From Umezawaea sp049997955 (GTDB taxonomy: Bacteria > Actinomycetota > Actinomycetes > Mycobacteriales > Pseudonocardiaceae): a stretch of DNA of 64,000 nt. The translations under genes were made by a program, and so were the position numbers. Within the stretch, counting starts at the first letter, position 1, and the number at the start of each line of letters is the position of its first letter. A model generated the notes under the pieces. The model was not told the DNA's origin. It worked only from the letters and a program-made list of their open reading frames with translations, and did no database searches. The DNA is taken from the NCBI GenBank assembly GCA_049997955.1, contig JAEBDY010000003.1, forward strand, positions 496,001 through 560,000. The letters are read 5' to 3'. Shown piece after piece: positions 51,370 to 60,766 of this stretch.

Positions 51370-52887
51370 ATGTCGAGGCTTCTCCGGATCGTGGCGACAG
51401 CGGCCGTCGCCGTCGTGCTGCTGTCGTCGTGCGACGGGGGCGTCACGATGAACCAGGCCGAGGGCACCGGAGGCATCGCGCCGCCCGTGGGGCCGAGGAA
51501 CCCGCAGCGCGCCAAGCCGAAGGAGCCGCTGCCGCTGACGTCCGACCGGTCGCGCGGCAGCGCGGGCGTCATCGCGGCGGGCGGCGGCGACTCGCCGTAC
51601 AACTACGGGCCGACCGTGCTCGTGGAGAGCGGCCGCAACCGGATGTGGTGGTGCAGCCAGCTCGGGGTCGCCGTGCCCGCGGGCGACGACCTGCTGCTCT
51701 CCGAGAGCGCCTCGCTGACCGGCCCGTTCGTCGGCCCTGACGGCTCCATGGCCCAGCCCGTGCTCAGCGGCAGCGTCACCGGCTTCGACGGTGTGCACAC
51801 CTGCGACCCGTCGGTCATCCACGTCGGCCGGACCTACTACCTGTACTACACCGGCGCCTCCGGCGACCACGCGAACGGCAACGCGATCGGCGTGGCGACC
51901 AGCACCGACGGCGTCTCCTGGCAGCGCGCCCACGAGGGCAGGCCGATCGTCGGCCCGGCGTACGACACGACCCGCGCGAACACCTACGGCGCGGGCCAGC
52001 CGGCCGTTCTGCACCTCAACGGCTGGTTCCACCTGATGTTCACCGACACCACCGGCAAGGCGGCGGGGTGGAACGGGGCGGGCCAGTTCGTGCTGCGCTC
52101 CAAGGACCCGCTGTTCCTGACCGGCGTGCAGGCGCTGGGCTTGCGCGGCTTCTCCGCCGTGGGGGGCACCAACGCGCCGCGCGCCCGTTCGGTGGTCGAC
52201 GCCTTCAGCGCGGACTGGATGTGGGTGGCCGCGCTGGACGCGTTCGCCATCGCCCACGAGACCGAGACCGGCACCAGCATCACCTTCTGGAACGCCGACT
52301 TCACCGCCCAGCCGTACGCGCGGATCACCGTCCCCGGCCCGTGGCGCGAGGGCCCCGGCCTGGTCCGCACCTCCGAGGGCCACGCCCCGGTCGCCTCCGA
52401 CGACCCGTGCGGACGCGTGCCGATCGACGTCGTCCGCGCCACCGTCGACGGCGCGGCGGGCGCCCCGACCGACCTGACCCACTTCGGCATGGACCTGGCG
52501 GGCGTGCCCGGCTGCGCGACCAAGGAGGCCGCCGTCGTCCTCGACGGCGTGGCCGTCCCGTCGCCCGAACGCACGATGGACCTGGTCGTCGGCGGCGAGG
52601 TGGTCCGCCTCGAACGCCGCTCGGTCACCGACCGCCTGGCCAGGAGCGTGCTCGACCACCGCCCGGCGATCGTCGACCAGCTGCCGGTGGCGGCGCGCAT
52701 CCCGGCGGGGGCGCAGGCCGTCCGCTCACCCGACGGCCGGACCGGTCTGCTGGTGGACGACGACCAGCTCTGGCTGATCGGCTCCGACGAAATCGCCGCG
52801 CTCAACTCCTCGGAGGTCCGCCAGACCACCCCCGACGAGTGGCGGACCTACACCGCTGCGGGAGACCTGAGCGCGCTGCGCCGCTAG
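51370..52887 (+). CDS. Secreted lipoprotein, GH43/GH32-like beta-propeller
   Basis: 505-residue lipoprotein. The signal peptide MSRLLRIVATAAVAVVLLSSC ends at a lipobox Cys (LSSC). The mature protein resembles the five-bladed beta-propeller of GH43/GH32 glycosidases (CDPSVIHVGRTYYLYYTG, GVATSTDGVSWQR, GQPAVLHLNGWFHLMFTD), with Asp in CDPSVI in the typical catalytic position. An additional C-terminal ~120 residues follow. ATG at 51370 has GGAGGA 9 bases upstream. Plant or microbial polysaccharide is a likely ligand, but substrate is unknown. Its TAG shares CTAG with the convergent gene. Confidence 0.75.
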   Translation: MSRLLRIVATAAVAVVLLSSCDGGVTMNQAEGTGGIAPPVGPRNPQRAKPKEPLPLTSDRSRGSAGVIAAGGGDSPYNYGPTVLVESGRNRMWWCSQLGVAVPAGDDLLLSESASLTGPFVGPDGSMAQPVLSGSVTGFDGVHTCDPSVIHVGRTYYLYYTGASGDHANGNAIGVATSTDGVSWQRAHEGRPIVGPAYDTTRANTYGAGQPAVLHLNGWFHLMFTDTTGKAAGWNGAGQFVLRSKDPLFLTGVQALGLRGFSAVGGTNAPRARSVVDAFSADWMWVAALDAFAIAHETETGTSITFWNADFTAQPYARITVPGPWREGPGLVRTSEGHAPVASDDPCGRVPIDVVRATVDGAAGAPTDLTHFGMDLAGVPGCATKEAAVVLDGVAVPSPERTMDLVVGGEVVRLERRSVTDRLARSVLDHRPAIVDQLPVAARIPAGAQAVRSPDGRTGLLVDDDQLWLIGSDEIAALNSSEVRQTTPDEWRTYTAAGDLSALRR

Positions 52888-53288
52888 CGCGACTCCTCGG
52901 GCTGCGGCACCGCGTTCCCCAACCCCATCCCGACCGCGGCGGACACGAGCACCACCAGCGCGGTGAACGCCGCCCCGCCGGTCAGGGCGGGCCACAGCGA
53001 CTCGGTACCCGTCTGGTCGATCAGCACCCCCGTGCCGATCACCCCGACCACGCCCGCCAACGGCCCCGCGACCAGCGCCGCGGAGAACCAGCACATCCCG
53101 CGCCCGTCGAACTGCCGCCACGCGTCCAGCGCACCCCAGAGCACCGCGACCACGACGACGAGCCCGAACGCGATCACCCGCACCGACGGCCCCGCCTCGG
53201 GACTGCGCACGCCGACGGCCACGACCCCCGCCTGCACGGCGCCGTGCAACAGCCCCATCCAAAACCCCCGGACCAGCCACGCACCCAT
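52884..53288 (-). CDS. B-4DMT-like four-helix membrane protein
   Basis: 134-residue membrane protein with four predicted helices (GLLHGAVQAGVVAVGV, VIAFGLVVVVAVLWGAL, AALVAGPLAGVVGVIGTGV, ALVVLVSAAVGMGLG), of the size and pattern annotated as B-4DMT family transporters in actinobacteria. ATG at 53288 begins MGAWLVRGF. Its stop codon and the convergent lipoprotein stop are both read from the same CTAG palindrome. Transport activity is unproven. Confidence 0.7.
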   Translation of the reverse strand: MGAWLVRGFWMGLLHGAVQAGVVAVGVRSPEAGPSVRVIAFGLVVVVAVLWGALDAWRQFDGRGMCWFSAALVAGPLAGVVGVIGTGVLIDQTGTESLWPALTGGAAFTALVVLVSAAVGMGLGNAVPQPEESR

Positions 53289-53386
53289 GGCGAACAGCGT
53301 AGTGCCAGGTAGGGCGAACGCCGCCGGTCGAGCGGGACCGACTTCCGGGCCCTGTGGAACGCGGTCGGCACCCCTACTCTGCTGGT

Positions 53387-54469
53387 ATGCCGCCGCACGC
53401 ACCCCGTCGCGCCGCACTGCGCGCCCAACTCGTCGCCCGGGACCTCGACGCCCTGCTCGTGACGGACCTGCTGAACGTCCGCTACCTCACCGGCTTCACC
53501 GGGTCGAACGCCGCGCTGCTGGTGGCCGCCGACGGGGACGAGCGCACGGTGTTCTGCACCGACGGCCGCTACCTGACCCAGTCGGCCGCGCAGGTCCCCG
53601 ACCTGGAACGGGTGGTCGACCGGCCCTGCGACCTGGCGCTGGCGGGCAGGGCTAGCAAGGACGGGCACCGGAGGATCGGGTTCGAGGGCCAGCACGTGAC
53701 CGTGGACGGGCTCGACGCGCTGGAGCGGGCGGCGGACGGGCTGGTCCGGGCGTCCGGGCTGGTGGAACTCCTGCGGCTGGTGAAGGACGACGCGGAGGTC
53801 GAGGCGTTGCGGATGGCGTGCGCCGCGGCCGACCGGGCGCTGGTGGACCTGATCGAGCACGGCGGGCTGCGGGTGGGGCGGACGGAGCGGGAGGTCGCGC
53901 GCGAGCTGGAGAACCGGATGCTCGACCACGGCGCCGCCGGGCCGTCGTTCGACTCGATCGTGGCGGTCGGCGCGAACTCGGCGATCCCGCACCACGCGCC
54001 GACGGACGCGGTGCTCAAACCGGGTGACTTCGTGAAGCTGGACTTCGGGGCGCTGGTCGACGGCTACCACTCCGACATGACCAGGACCCTCGTCCTCGGC
54101 AAGGCGGCCGACTGGCAGGCGGACCTGTACGACCTGGTCGCGCGGTCGCAGGCGGCGGGACGGGCGGCGCTGCGGCCGGGCGTCGACGTGCGGGCGGTGG
54201 ACGCGGCGTCGAGGCAGGTGATCGCGGACGCGGGGTTCGGCCCGCAGTTCCTGCACGGGCTCGGGCACGGGGTCGGATTGCGGATCCACGAGGCTCCGGC
54301 GCTGTCCAAGTCCGGTGAAGGTACACTTTCCGCCGGTATGGCGGTCACCGTCGAGCCCGGCGTCTACCTGTCGGGAAAGGGCGGTGTCCGCATCGAGGAC
54401 ACGCTCGTGGTGCGTGAGAACGCGCCGGAGCTCCTCACCCTGACCACGAAGGAACTCGTGGTCGTCTAA
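53387..54469 (+). CDS. pepQ: Xaa-Pro aminopeptidase (M24B family)
   Basis: 360-residue metallopeptidase removing residues before proline. An N-terminal creatinase-like domain (LLVTDLLNVRYLTGFTGSNA) is followed by the pita-bread domain with metal ligands in KLDFGALVDGYHSDMTRT (two Asp), LGHGVGLRIHE (His), VTVEPGVYL (Glu) and VRIEDT (Glu). ATG at 53387. It directly precedes efp, the usual actinobacterial order. Confidence 0.93.
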   Translation: MPPHAPRRAALRAQLVARDLDALLVTDLLNVRYLTGFTGSNAALLVAADGDERTVFCTDGRYLTQSAAQVPDLERVVDRPCDLALAGRASKDGHRRIGFEGQHVTVDGLDALERAADGLVRASGLVELLRLVKDDAEVEALRMACAAADRALVDLIEHGGLRVGRTEREVARELENRMLDHGAAGPSFDSIVAVGANSAIPHHAPTDAVLKPGDFVKLDFGALVDGYHSDMTRTLVLGKAADWQADLYDLVARSQAAGRAALRPGVDVRAVDAASRQVIADAGFGPQFLHGLGHGVGLRIHEAPALSKSGEGTLSAGMAVTVEPGVYLSGKGGVRIEDTLVVRENAPELLTLTTKELVVV

Positions 54470-54519
54470 GCGCCCGCTACGCAGGGCCCGCCCCTCGGAC
54501 AACAGGAGAGACCACCACC

Positions 54520-55083
54520 GTGGCCACGACCAACGACCTGAAGAACGGCCTGGTGCTGAACCTCGACGGCCAGCTGTGGACCGTCACCGCGTTCCAGCAC
54601 GTCAAGCCGGGCAAGGGTGGCGCCTTCGTGCGCACCACGTTGAAGCACGTCCTGTCCGGCAAGGTCGTGGACAAGACCTTCAACGCGGGCACCAAGGTCG
54701 AGACGGCCACCGTCGACAAGCGGACGATGACCTTCCTGTACAAGGACGGCACCGACTTCGTGTTCATGGACAGCGACACGTTCGACCAGCTCACCGTGCC
54801 CGGCGTGACCGTCTCCGACGCCGCGGGCTACATGCTGGAGAACCAGGAGGCCATGGTCGCGACCCACGAGGGCGTGCCGCTCTTCGTGGAGCTCCCGACC
54901 TCGGTCGAGCTGCTGATCGAGCACACCGACCCCGGCCTGCAGGGCGACCGCTCCACCGGCGGCACCAAGCCCGCCAAGCTGGAGACCGGCGCCGAGATCC
55001 AGGTGCCGCTGTTCGTCACCACGGGCGAGAAGGTCAAGGTCGACACCCGCGACGGTCGTTACCTCGGCCGTGTGAGCAGCTGA
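54520..55083 (+). CDS. efp: Translation elongation factor P
   Basis: 187-residue EF-P, which relieves ribosome stalling at polyproline. Three beta-barrel domains; the tip loop reads HVKPGKGGAFVRT with the conserved Lys, and the end GEKVKVDTRDGRYLGRV is the family signature. GTG start at 54520; stop is one base before nusB. Confidence 0.97.
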   Translation: MATTNDLKNGLVLNLDGQLWTVTAFQHVKPGKGGAFVRTTLKHVLSGKVVDKTFNAGTKVETATVDKRTMTFLYKDGTDFVFMDSDTFDQLTVPGVTVSDAAGYMLENQEAMVATHEGVPLFVELPTSVELLIEHTDPGLQGDRSTGGTKPAKLETGAEIQVPLFVTTGEKVKVDTRDGRYLGRVSS

Positions 55084-55084
55084 C

Positions 55085-55504
55085 GTGGGTGCGCGCAGCA
55101 AGGCCCGCAAACGCGCGGTCGACATCCTCTTCGAGGCGGACCTGCGCGGCGAGGACCCGGTGACGCTGGTGGCGGGCCGGGTCGGTTCGGCCGACGTGCC
55201 ACCGGTGAACGACTACACGGTGACGCTCGTCGAGGGCGTGACCGCGCACCAGGCGCGGATCGACGACCTGATCTCGGAGCACGCCGAGGGCTGGACCCTG
55301 CAGCGGATGCCCGCGGTCGACCGCGCGGTCCTGCGGATCGGCCTGTACGAGCTGCTGTGGGCGACGGACGTGCCGGACGCGGTCGCGATCGACGAGGCGA
55401 TCGAGCTGGCGAAGGGTCTGTCCACGGACGACTCGCCGCGGTTCGTCAACGGCGTGCTCGGTCGGATCGCGGTCATCGCGGACCAGTTGCGCGCCGTTCT
55501 CTAG
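55085..55504 (+). CDS. nusB: Transcription antitermination factor NusB
   Basis: 139-residue all-helical RNA-binding protein that joins NusE at boxA for rRNA antitermination. Starts ARSKARKRAVDILFEADLRG and ends with FVNGVLGRIA, both characteristic. GTG start is one base after the efp stop. Confidence 0.95.
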   Translation: MGARSKARKRAVDILFEADLRGEDPVTLVAGRVGSADVPPVNDYTVTLVEGVTAHQARIDDLISEHAEGWTLQRMPAVDRAVLRIGLYELLWATDVPDAVAIDEAIELAKGLSTDDSPRFVNGVLGRIAVIADQLRAVL

Positions 55505-55517
55505 CACTCGCCGGACG

Positions 55518-55555
55518 GACCAAGGCCACCTCGGTGATCCGGGGTGGCCTTGGTC
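55518..55555. terminator. Bidirectional terminator between nusB and bldD
   Basis: GACCAAGGCCACC (55518-55530) pairs perfectly with GGTGGCCTTGGTC (55543-55555) around a 12-base loop, in the 53-base gap between these convergent genes. Confidence 0.88.
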
Positions 55556-55557
55556 GT

Positions 55558-56046
55558 CTAGTCCTCCTTGGCCGGACGGGCCTCGGGGGGGAGCACACCC
55601 CAGTCGATGAGCTGCTCGGTGAGCTCGCCGGGGGTCATGTCGTAGATGATCGCCAGCGAACGCAGGTCCTCGGTGCGGATCGAGAGCACCTTGCCGTTGT
55701 AGTCGCCGCGCTGGCTCTGGATGGTCGCGGCGTAGCGCGCGAGCGGCCCGACCTTCTCGGCCGGTAGCTGTTGCAGCCGTTCGAGGTTGATGACGATCTT
55801 CGTGGCGGGCTCGGCGCCCGAGGGCACCCGGCCCTCCGGCAGCAGTTCGGCCACCGGCACCCCGTAGAAGTCGGCCAGTTCGGCCAGCTTCTGCACGGTC
55901 ACGGCTCGGTCGCCTCGCTCGTAGGAGCCGACGACCACGGCCTTCCAGCGACCGCCGGACTTCTGCTCGACGCCGTGCAGGGACAAACCCTGCTGCTGCC
56001 GGATCGCGCGGAGTTTGGCCCCCAACGCCTTGGCGTAGTCGCCCAT
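55558..56046 (-). CDS. bldD: Developmental master regulator BldD
   Basis: 162-residue repressor of sporulation genes. The N-terminal HTH (residues ~5-72) includes GLSLHGVEQKSGGRWKAVVV and ERGDRAVTVQKLAELADFYG. The C-terminal domain carries the cyclic di-GMP binding signature RGD-x8-RxxD, seen as RGDYNGKVLSIRTED, so it should dimerise on a c-di-GMP tetramer. ATG at 56046. Placed opposite the nusB end and divergent from the pyr operon, as in Streptomyces relatives. Confidence 0.97.
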   Translation of the reverse strand: MGDYAKALGAKLRAIRQQQGLSLHGVEQKSGGRWKAVVVGSYERGDRAVTVQKLAELADFYGVPVAELLPEGRVPSGAEPATKIVINLERLQQLPAEKVGPLARYAATIQSQRGDYNGKVLSIRTEDLRSLAIIYDMTPGELTEQLIDWGVLPPEARPAKED

Positions 56047-56273
56047 GTGGCGGTTCTCCGTTCATTCGCCCCGTCAGCCGGTAGGGGACTGGGCCGGGGA
56101 GGTCAGACTCAATACGCAGAGTAATGATTGCTCTCCGTGGTCGCCAGGTCAAGCTGATCTCGTCGGTCCGTGGGGGCGAGAGCCTCGACACCACTCGTAA
56201 GGTGGGCGCTCCGTGCCTGATACCGTGCAGGTCAGCCCGGTCGAAGCCGGGTGTCCGACGTCCTTTAAGGACC

Positions 56274-56287
56274 CGTCCCGTGAGGCG
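56274..56287 (+). promoter_or_regulatory. PyrR-binding RNA site in the pyr leader
   Basis: CGTCCCGTGAGGCG fits 12 of 14 positions of the published PyrR-binding consensus ARUCCNGNGAGGYU, with CCCG/CGGG able to form the small stem. It lies only 3 bases before the Shine-Dalgarno AAGGAGG (56291-56297) of pyrR, so PyrR bound with UMP would hide the ribosome site, the translational mode shown for mycobacteria. Confidence 0.8.
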
Positions 56288-56304
56288 GGGAAGGAGGTCC
56301 AACC

Positions 56305-56877
56305 GTGGCGCCACGTCAACGTGGTGCGACGGATCCGGCGGGAGAGCGCGAGCTTCTCTCGGCCGGTGACGTCGCACGCACTGTCGCCCGAATGGCCCAT
56401 CAGATCATCGAGAAGACCGCTCTTGATGCACCGAGCGCACCCGCAGTAGTCCTGATGGGCATACCGAGTCGGGGAGCGCCACTCGCTCGCCGACTGGCCC
56501 TCAAGATCGCGGAGTTCAGCGGCGTGACCGTGCCGACCGGCACGCTGGACGTGACCCTCTACCGCGATGACCTGCGGCGCGGCCCGACCAGGCCGCTGGA
56601 GACCACCTCGCTGCCCGAAGGCGGGATCGACGACCGCCTCGTGGTGCTCGTGGACGACGTCCTCTTCTCCGGTCGCACCATCCGCGCGGCCCTCGACGCC
56701 CTGCGCGACCACGGCCGTCCCCGCGCGGTGCAGCTCGCGGTGCTCGTCGACCGCGGCCACCGGGAACTGCCGATCCGCGCGGACTACGTTGGCAAGAACG
56801 TGCCAACGTCGCGCACCGAGGACGTGGCCGTCCTGCTGGACGAGTTCGACGGGCGCGACGGAGTGGTGCTGAAGTGA
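56305..56877 (+). CDS. pyrR: Pyr operon RNA-binding regulator PyrR
   Basis: 190-residue regulator with a phosphoribosyltransferase fold. The PRPP loop is VVLVDDVLFSGRTIRAALDAL; VVLMGIPSRGAPLARRLA is the N-terminal family motif. It binds pyr mRNA with UMP and may have weak uracil phosphoribosyltransferase activity. GTG at 56305 has AAGGAGG 7 bases upstream, next to its own RNA target. Overlaps pyrB (GTGA). Confidence 0.96.
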   Translation: MAPRQRGATDPAGERELLSAGDVARTVARMAHQIIEKTALDAPSAPAVVLMGIPSRGAPLARRLALKIAEFSGVTVPTGTLDVTLYRDDLRRGPTRPLETTSLPEGGIDDRLVVLVDDVLFSGRTIRAALDALRDHGRPRAVQLAVLVDRGHRELPIRADYVGKNVPTSRTEDVAVLLDEFDGRDGVVLK

Positions 56878-57806
56878 AGCACCTCCTCTCCACCGAAGGC
56901 CTCGACCGCGCGACCGCCACGTCGATCCTCGACACCGCGGACAACCTCAAGCGCGCGCTGCTCGGCCGGGAGGTCCGCAAGCTCCCCACGCTGCGCGGCC
57001 GCACGGTGATCACCCTGTTCTACGAGAACTCCACGCGCACCAGGGTCTCCTTCGAGATCGCGGGCAAGTGGATGAGCGCGGACGTGATCAACGTGTCCGC
57101 GGGCGGGTCGAGCGTGAGCAAGGGCGAGTCCCTTCGCGACACCGCACTGACCCTGGCCGCCGCCGGCGCGGACTGCGTGATCGTCCGGCACCCCGCTTCC
57201 GGTGCGGCGCACCGGCTCGCGGGCTGGCTCGCCGAGGCGGGCACGTCGGTCGTCAACGCGGGCGACGGGATGCACGAGCACCCGACGCAGGCCCTGCTGG
57301 ACGCGGCGACGCTGCGGGAACGGCTCGGCTCGATCGAGGGCCGCCGGATCGCGATCGTCGGCGACGTCCTGCACAGCCGGGTCGTCCGGTCGAACGTGCA
57401 CCTGCTCTCCACGCTCGGCGCCGACGTGGTGCTGGTCGCCCCGCCGACGCTCCTGCCGGTCGGGGTGGACAACTGGCCGGTCACCGTCTCGCACGAACTG
57501 GACGCGGAACTGCCGAGCCTGGACGCGGTCATGCTGCTGCGCGTCCAGGCCGAGCGGATGCACGGCGGGTTCTTCCCGTCGGCCCGCGAGTACTCGATCG
57601 CCTACGGCCTCAACGAGAACCGCCTCGGCCTCATGCCCGAGCACGCCGTGGTGCTGCACCCCGGTCCGATGCTCCGCGGGATGGAGATCGCCTCGGCGGT
57701 CGCCGACTCCCCGCGCGCGGCCATCACCGACCAGGTGCGCAACGGCGTCCACCTGCGCATGGCGGTCCTCTACCACTTGCTCGCCCACGAGGAGGAAACG
57801 TCGTGA
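56874..57806 (+). CDS. pyrB: Aspartate carbamoyltransferase catalytic subunit
   Basis: 310-residue enzyme joining carbamoyl phosphate and aspartate. Carbamoyl-phosphate site FYENSTRTRVSFEIAGK; HPTQALLDA; GDVLHSRVVRSN; and HPGPMLRGMEI near the end. GTG start overlaps the pyrR stop, and its own stop overlaps pyrC. No regulatory pyrI is present. Confidence 0.97.
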   Translation: MKHLLSTEGLDRATATSILDTADNLKRALLGREVRKLPTLRGRTVITLFYENSTRTRVSFEIAGKWMSADVINVSAGGSSVSKGESLRDTALTLAAAGADCVIVRHPASGAAHRLAGWLAEAGTSVVNAGDGMHEHPTQALLDAATLRERLGSIEGRRIAIVGDVLHSRVVRSNVHLLSTLGADVVLVAPPTLLPVGVDNWPVTVSHELDAELPSLDAVMLLRVQAERMHGGFFPSAREYSIAYGLNENRLGLMPEHAVVLHPGPMLRGMEIASAVADSPRAAITDQVRNGVHLRMAVLYHLLAHEEETS

Positions 57807-59113
57807 ATCCCTTGCTCCTCAAGGGAGTTCGTCCCTACGGCGAGGGTGATCCGACCGACATCCTCATCCGCGACGGCGTGATCGCCGAGATCGGCTCCAT
57901 CGACGCCGACGACGTGGAGACCGTCGACGGTGGCGGCGCGGTGCTGCTGCCCGGCTTCGTCGACCTGCACACGCACCTGCGCGAGCCGGGCCGCGAGGAC
58001 ACCGAGACCGTCGCCACCGGCTCCCGGGCCGCGGCGCTCGGCGGGTACACCGCCGTGTTCGCCATGGCCAACACCGACCCGGTCGCCGACAACGCGGTGG
58101 TCGTGGAGCACGTGTGGCGCCGCGGCCGCGAGGTCGGCCTGGTCGACGTGCACCCGATCGGCGCGGTCACCGTCGGCCTCAAGGGCGAGAAGCTCGCCGA
58201 ACTGGGCACCATGGCCAAGTCCGCCGCGAACGTCCGCGTCTTCTCCGACGACGGCCACTGCGTGCACGACCCGCTGGTCATGCGCCGGGCCCTGGAGTAC
58301 TCCAAGGCGCTGGACGTGGTCATCGCCCAGCACGCCGAGGAGCCGAGGCTGACCGTCGACGCCCAGGCGCACGAGGGCGAGCAGGCGGCCCGGCTGGGCC
58401 TCCAGGGCTGGCCCGCCGCCGCCGAGGAGTCGATCGTGGCGCGGGACTGCCTGCTGGCGCTGCACGCCGGGGCGAGGCTGCACATCTGCCACGTGTCGAC
58501 CACCGGCACCGCGGAGATCCTCAAATGGGCCAAGTCCCGCGGCGCCGAGGTTTCGCCTCAGGCAGGCAGGCCGCGGATCTCGGCCGAGGTCACCCCGCAC
58601 CACCTGCTGCTGACCGACGACCGGCTGAGCACCTACGACCCGGTCAACAAGGTCAACCCGCCGCTGCGCACGGCCGCGGACGTCCAGGCGCTGCGCCAGG
58701 CGCTCGCCGACGGCGTCATCGACTGCGTCGCGACCGACCACGCCCCGCACGCCGTGCAGGACAAGGACTGCGAGTGGTCCGCGGCCCGCCCCGGCATGCT
58801 GGGCCTCCAGACCGCCCTGTCCGTGGTCGTCGAGGCCATGGTCAAGACCGGCCTGCTGGACTGGCGCGGCGTCGCGCGGGTGATGAGCGAACGGCCCGCC
58901 GAGATCGCCGGGCTGCCCGACCACGGCCGTCCGATCGAGGTGGGCGAGCCCGCCAACCTGGTGCTGGTCGACCCGGACGCCACCTGGACCGTGCGCGGCG
59001 CGGAGCTGGCGAGCGTCGCGGGCAACACCCCGTTCGAGGGCATGGAGCTGCCGGGCGTTGTGACGACCACCCTGCTGCGCGGACGCGTCACGGCGGGGAG
59101 GATTCCGGCATGA
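57803..59113 (+). CDS. pyrC: Dihydroorotase
   Basis: 436-residue zinc amidohydrolase cyclising carbamoyl-aspartate (class I). Metal motifs: DLHTHLREPG, HAEEP, HVSTTGTAEI, and DHAPHAVQDK with the catalytic Asp. Compared with the usual RG-x-x-V-TAEVTPHH, this protein has about nine extra residues (SPQAGRPRI) just before SAEVTPHHL, encoded at 58551-58577. GTG start overlaps the pyrB stop. Ends by ATGA overlap with the next gene. Confidence 0.95.
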   Translation: MNPLLLKGVRPYGEGDPTDILIRDGVIAEIGSIDADDVETVDGGGAVLLPGFVDLHTHLREPGREDTETVATGSRAAALGGYTAVFAMANTDPVADNAVVVEHVWRRGREVGLVDVHPIGAVTVGLKGEKLAELGTMAKSAANVRVFSDDGHCVHDPLVMRRALEYSKALDVVIAQHAEEPRLTVDAQAHEGEQAARLGLQGWPAAAEESIVARDCLLALHAGARLHICHVSTTGTAEILKWAKSRGAEVSPQAGRPRISAEVTPHHLLLTDDRLSTYDPVNKVNPPLRTAADVQALRQALADGVIDCVATDHAPHAVQDKDCEWSAARPGMLGLQTALSVVVEAMVKTGLLDWRGVARVMSERPAEIAGLPDHGRPIEVGEPANLVLVDPDATWTVRGAELASVAGNTPFEGMELPGVVTTTLLRGRVTAGRIPA

Positions 59114-59640
59114 CCAGGGTTCTCCTCTCGCTGGCGGTGCTGGCGTTCTTCGCCCTCTCCCTCTACGGCATGTGGCACGGCTGGCAGCGCCGCGCGCGCC
59201 GCCAGGCGGCCGTGCTCGCCGACTTCCCCGCCGTGCCCGCCGAGACCGGCGCGGTGCTGCTGGAGACGACCGGCCAGTACATCGGCACGACCATCGGCGA
59301 CAACTGGCAGGACCGGATCGCCGTCGGCGACATCGGCCACCGCGCCGAGGCCGAGCTGCGGCTGACCGACCAGGGCGTGCTCATCGAGCGCTCCGGGGCG
59401 TCGGCGGTCTGGATCCCCGCGGCGGACATCGAGTCCGCGCGCACCGACCGCGGTCTCGCGGGCAAGGTGATGACGAAGGACGGCCTGCTGGTCGTGCGGT
59501 GGCACCTGGGCGAGCAGCTCGTGGACACCGGCTTCCGCGGCGACGACAAGGACGTTTACGAGGAATGGGTGGCGGCGCTCACCAGCAGCCCCGCCCGAGG
59601 CCGCCGGCGGAGCCGGTCATCAGAGGAGAGTTCGGCGTGA
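59110..59640 (+). CDS. Conserved membrane protein of the pyr operon (PH-like domain)
   Basis: 176-residue protein with one N-terminal membrane helix (LLSLAVLAFFALSLYGMWHGW) and a cytoplasmic beta-rich domain resembling bacterial PH domains (AELRLTDQGVLIERSGASAVWIPAADIESA through KDGLLVVRWHLG). Overlaps pyrC (ATGA) and carA (GTGA). This gene is conserved at this place in actinomycete pyr operons; its role is unknown, perhaps tethering or regulation. Confidence 0.85.
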   Translation: MTRVLLSLAVLAFFALSLYGMWHGWQRRARRQAAVLADFPAVPAETGAVLLETTGQYIGTTIGDNWQDRIAVGDIGHRAEAELRLTDQGVLIERSGASAVWIPAADIESARTDRGLAGKVMTKDGLLVVRWHLGEQLVDTGFRGDDKDVYEEWVAALTSSPARGRRRSRSSEESSA

Positions 59641-60766
59641 GTTTCGGTTCGGCAAACGCAGCAGCACTGGTCCTCGAAGACGGCCGCGTGTTCCGCGGCG
59701 AGTCCTACGGCGCCCTGGGCGAAAGCCTGGGCGAGGTCGTGTTCTCCACCGGCATGACCGGGTACCAGGAGACGCTGACCGACCCCTCCTACCACCGCCA
59801 GATCGTGGTGCAGACCGCGCCGCAGATCGGCAACACCGGCTGGAACGACGAGGACGACGAGTCCTCGCGCATCTGGGTCGCGGGCTACGTCGTGCGCGAC
59901 CCCTCCCGCGTGCCCTCCAACTGGCGCTCGGTCCGCGGCCTGGACGAGGAGCTGGTCCGCCAGCGCGTCGTGGGCATCGCGGGCGTCGACACCCGGATGC
60001 TGACCCGCCACCTGCGCGAGCAGGGCGCCATGCGCGCGGGCGTGTTCTCCGGCGACGCGCTGGACAGCGACGAGGCGCTCGTGGGCCGCGTGCTGGACAG
60101 CCCGCCGATGAAGGGCTCCGACCTCGCGGGCGACGTCACCACGGCGCAGCCCTACGTCGTCCCCGCGGTCGGCGAACGGCGCTTCCGCGTCGCCGCGCTG
60201 GACCTGGGCATCAAGTCCAACACCCCGCGGATGATGGCGGCGCGCGGCATCGAGGTGCACGTGCTGCCCCTGTCGTCCACTGTGGACGACCTGCTCGCGG
60301 TCGAGGCCGACGGCGTCTTCCTGTCGAACGGGCCGGGCGACCCGGCGACCCAGGCGCACGCGATCTCGCTGACGAGGTCCGTGCTGGAGCGCCGGATCCC
60401 GCTGTTCGGCATCTGCTTCGGCAACCAGATCCTGGGCCGCGCGCTGGGCCGCGACACCTACAAGATGCGCTACGGCCACCGCGGCATCAACATCCCGGTG
60501 ATCGACGTGCGCACGGGCAAGGTCGCCATCACCGCGCAGAACCACGGGTTCGCGCTGGAGGGCGAGCCGGGCGAGGAGTTCTCCTCGGACTTCGGCCGCG
60601 TCCAGCTGAGCCACTACTGCCCGAACGACGACACCATCGAGGGCGTCCGCGCCCTGGAGGCCCCGGCGTTCAGCGTGCAGTACCACCCGGAAGCGGCGGC
60701 CGGACCACACGACGCCGCCCCGCTGTTCGACGAGTTCTGCGATCTCATGAAGAACGAGGCCCGCTA

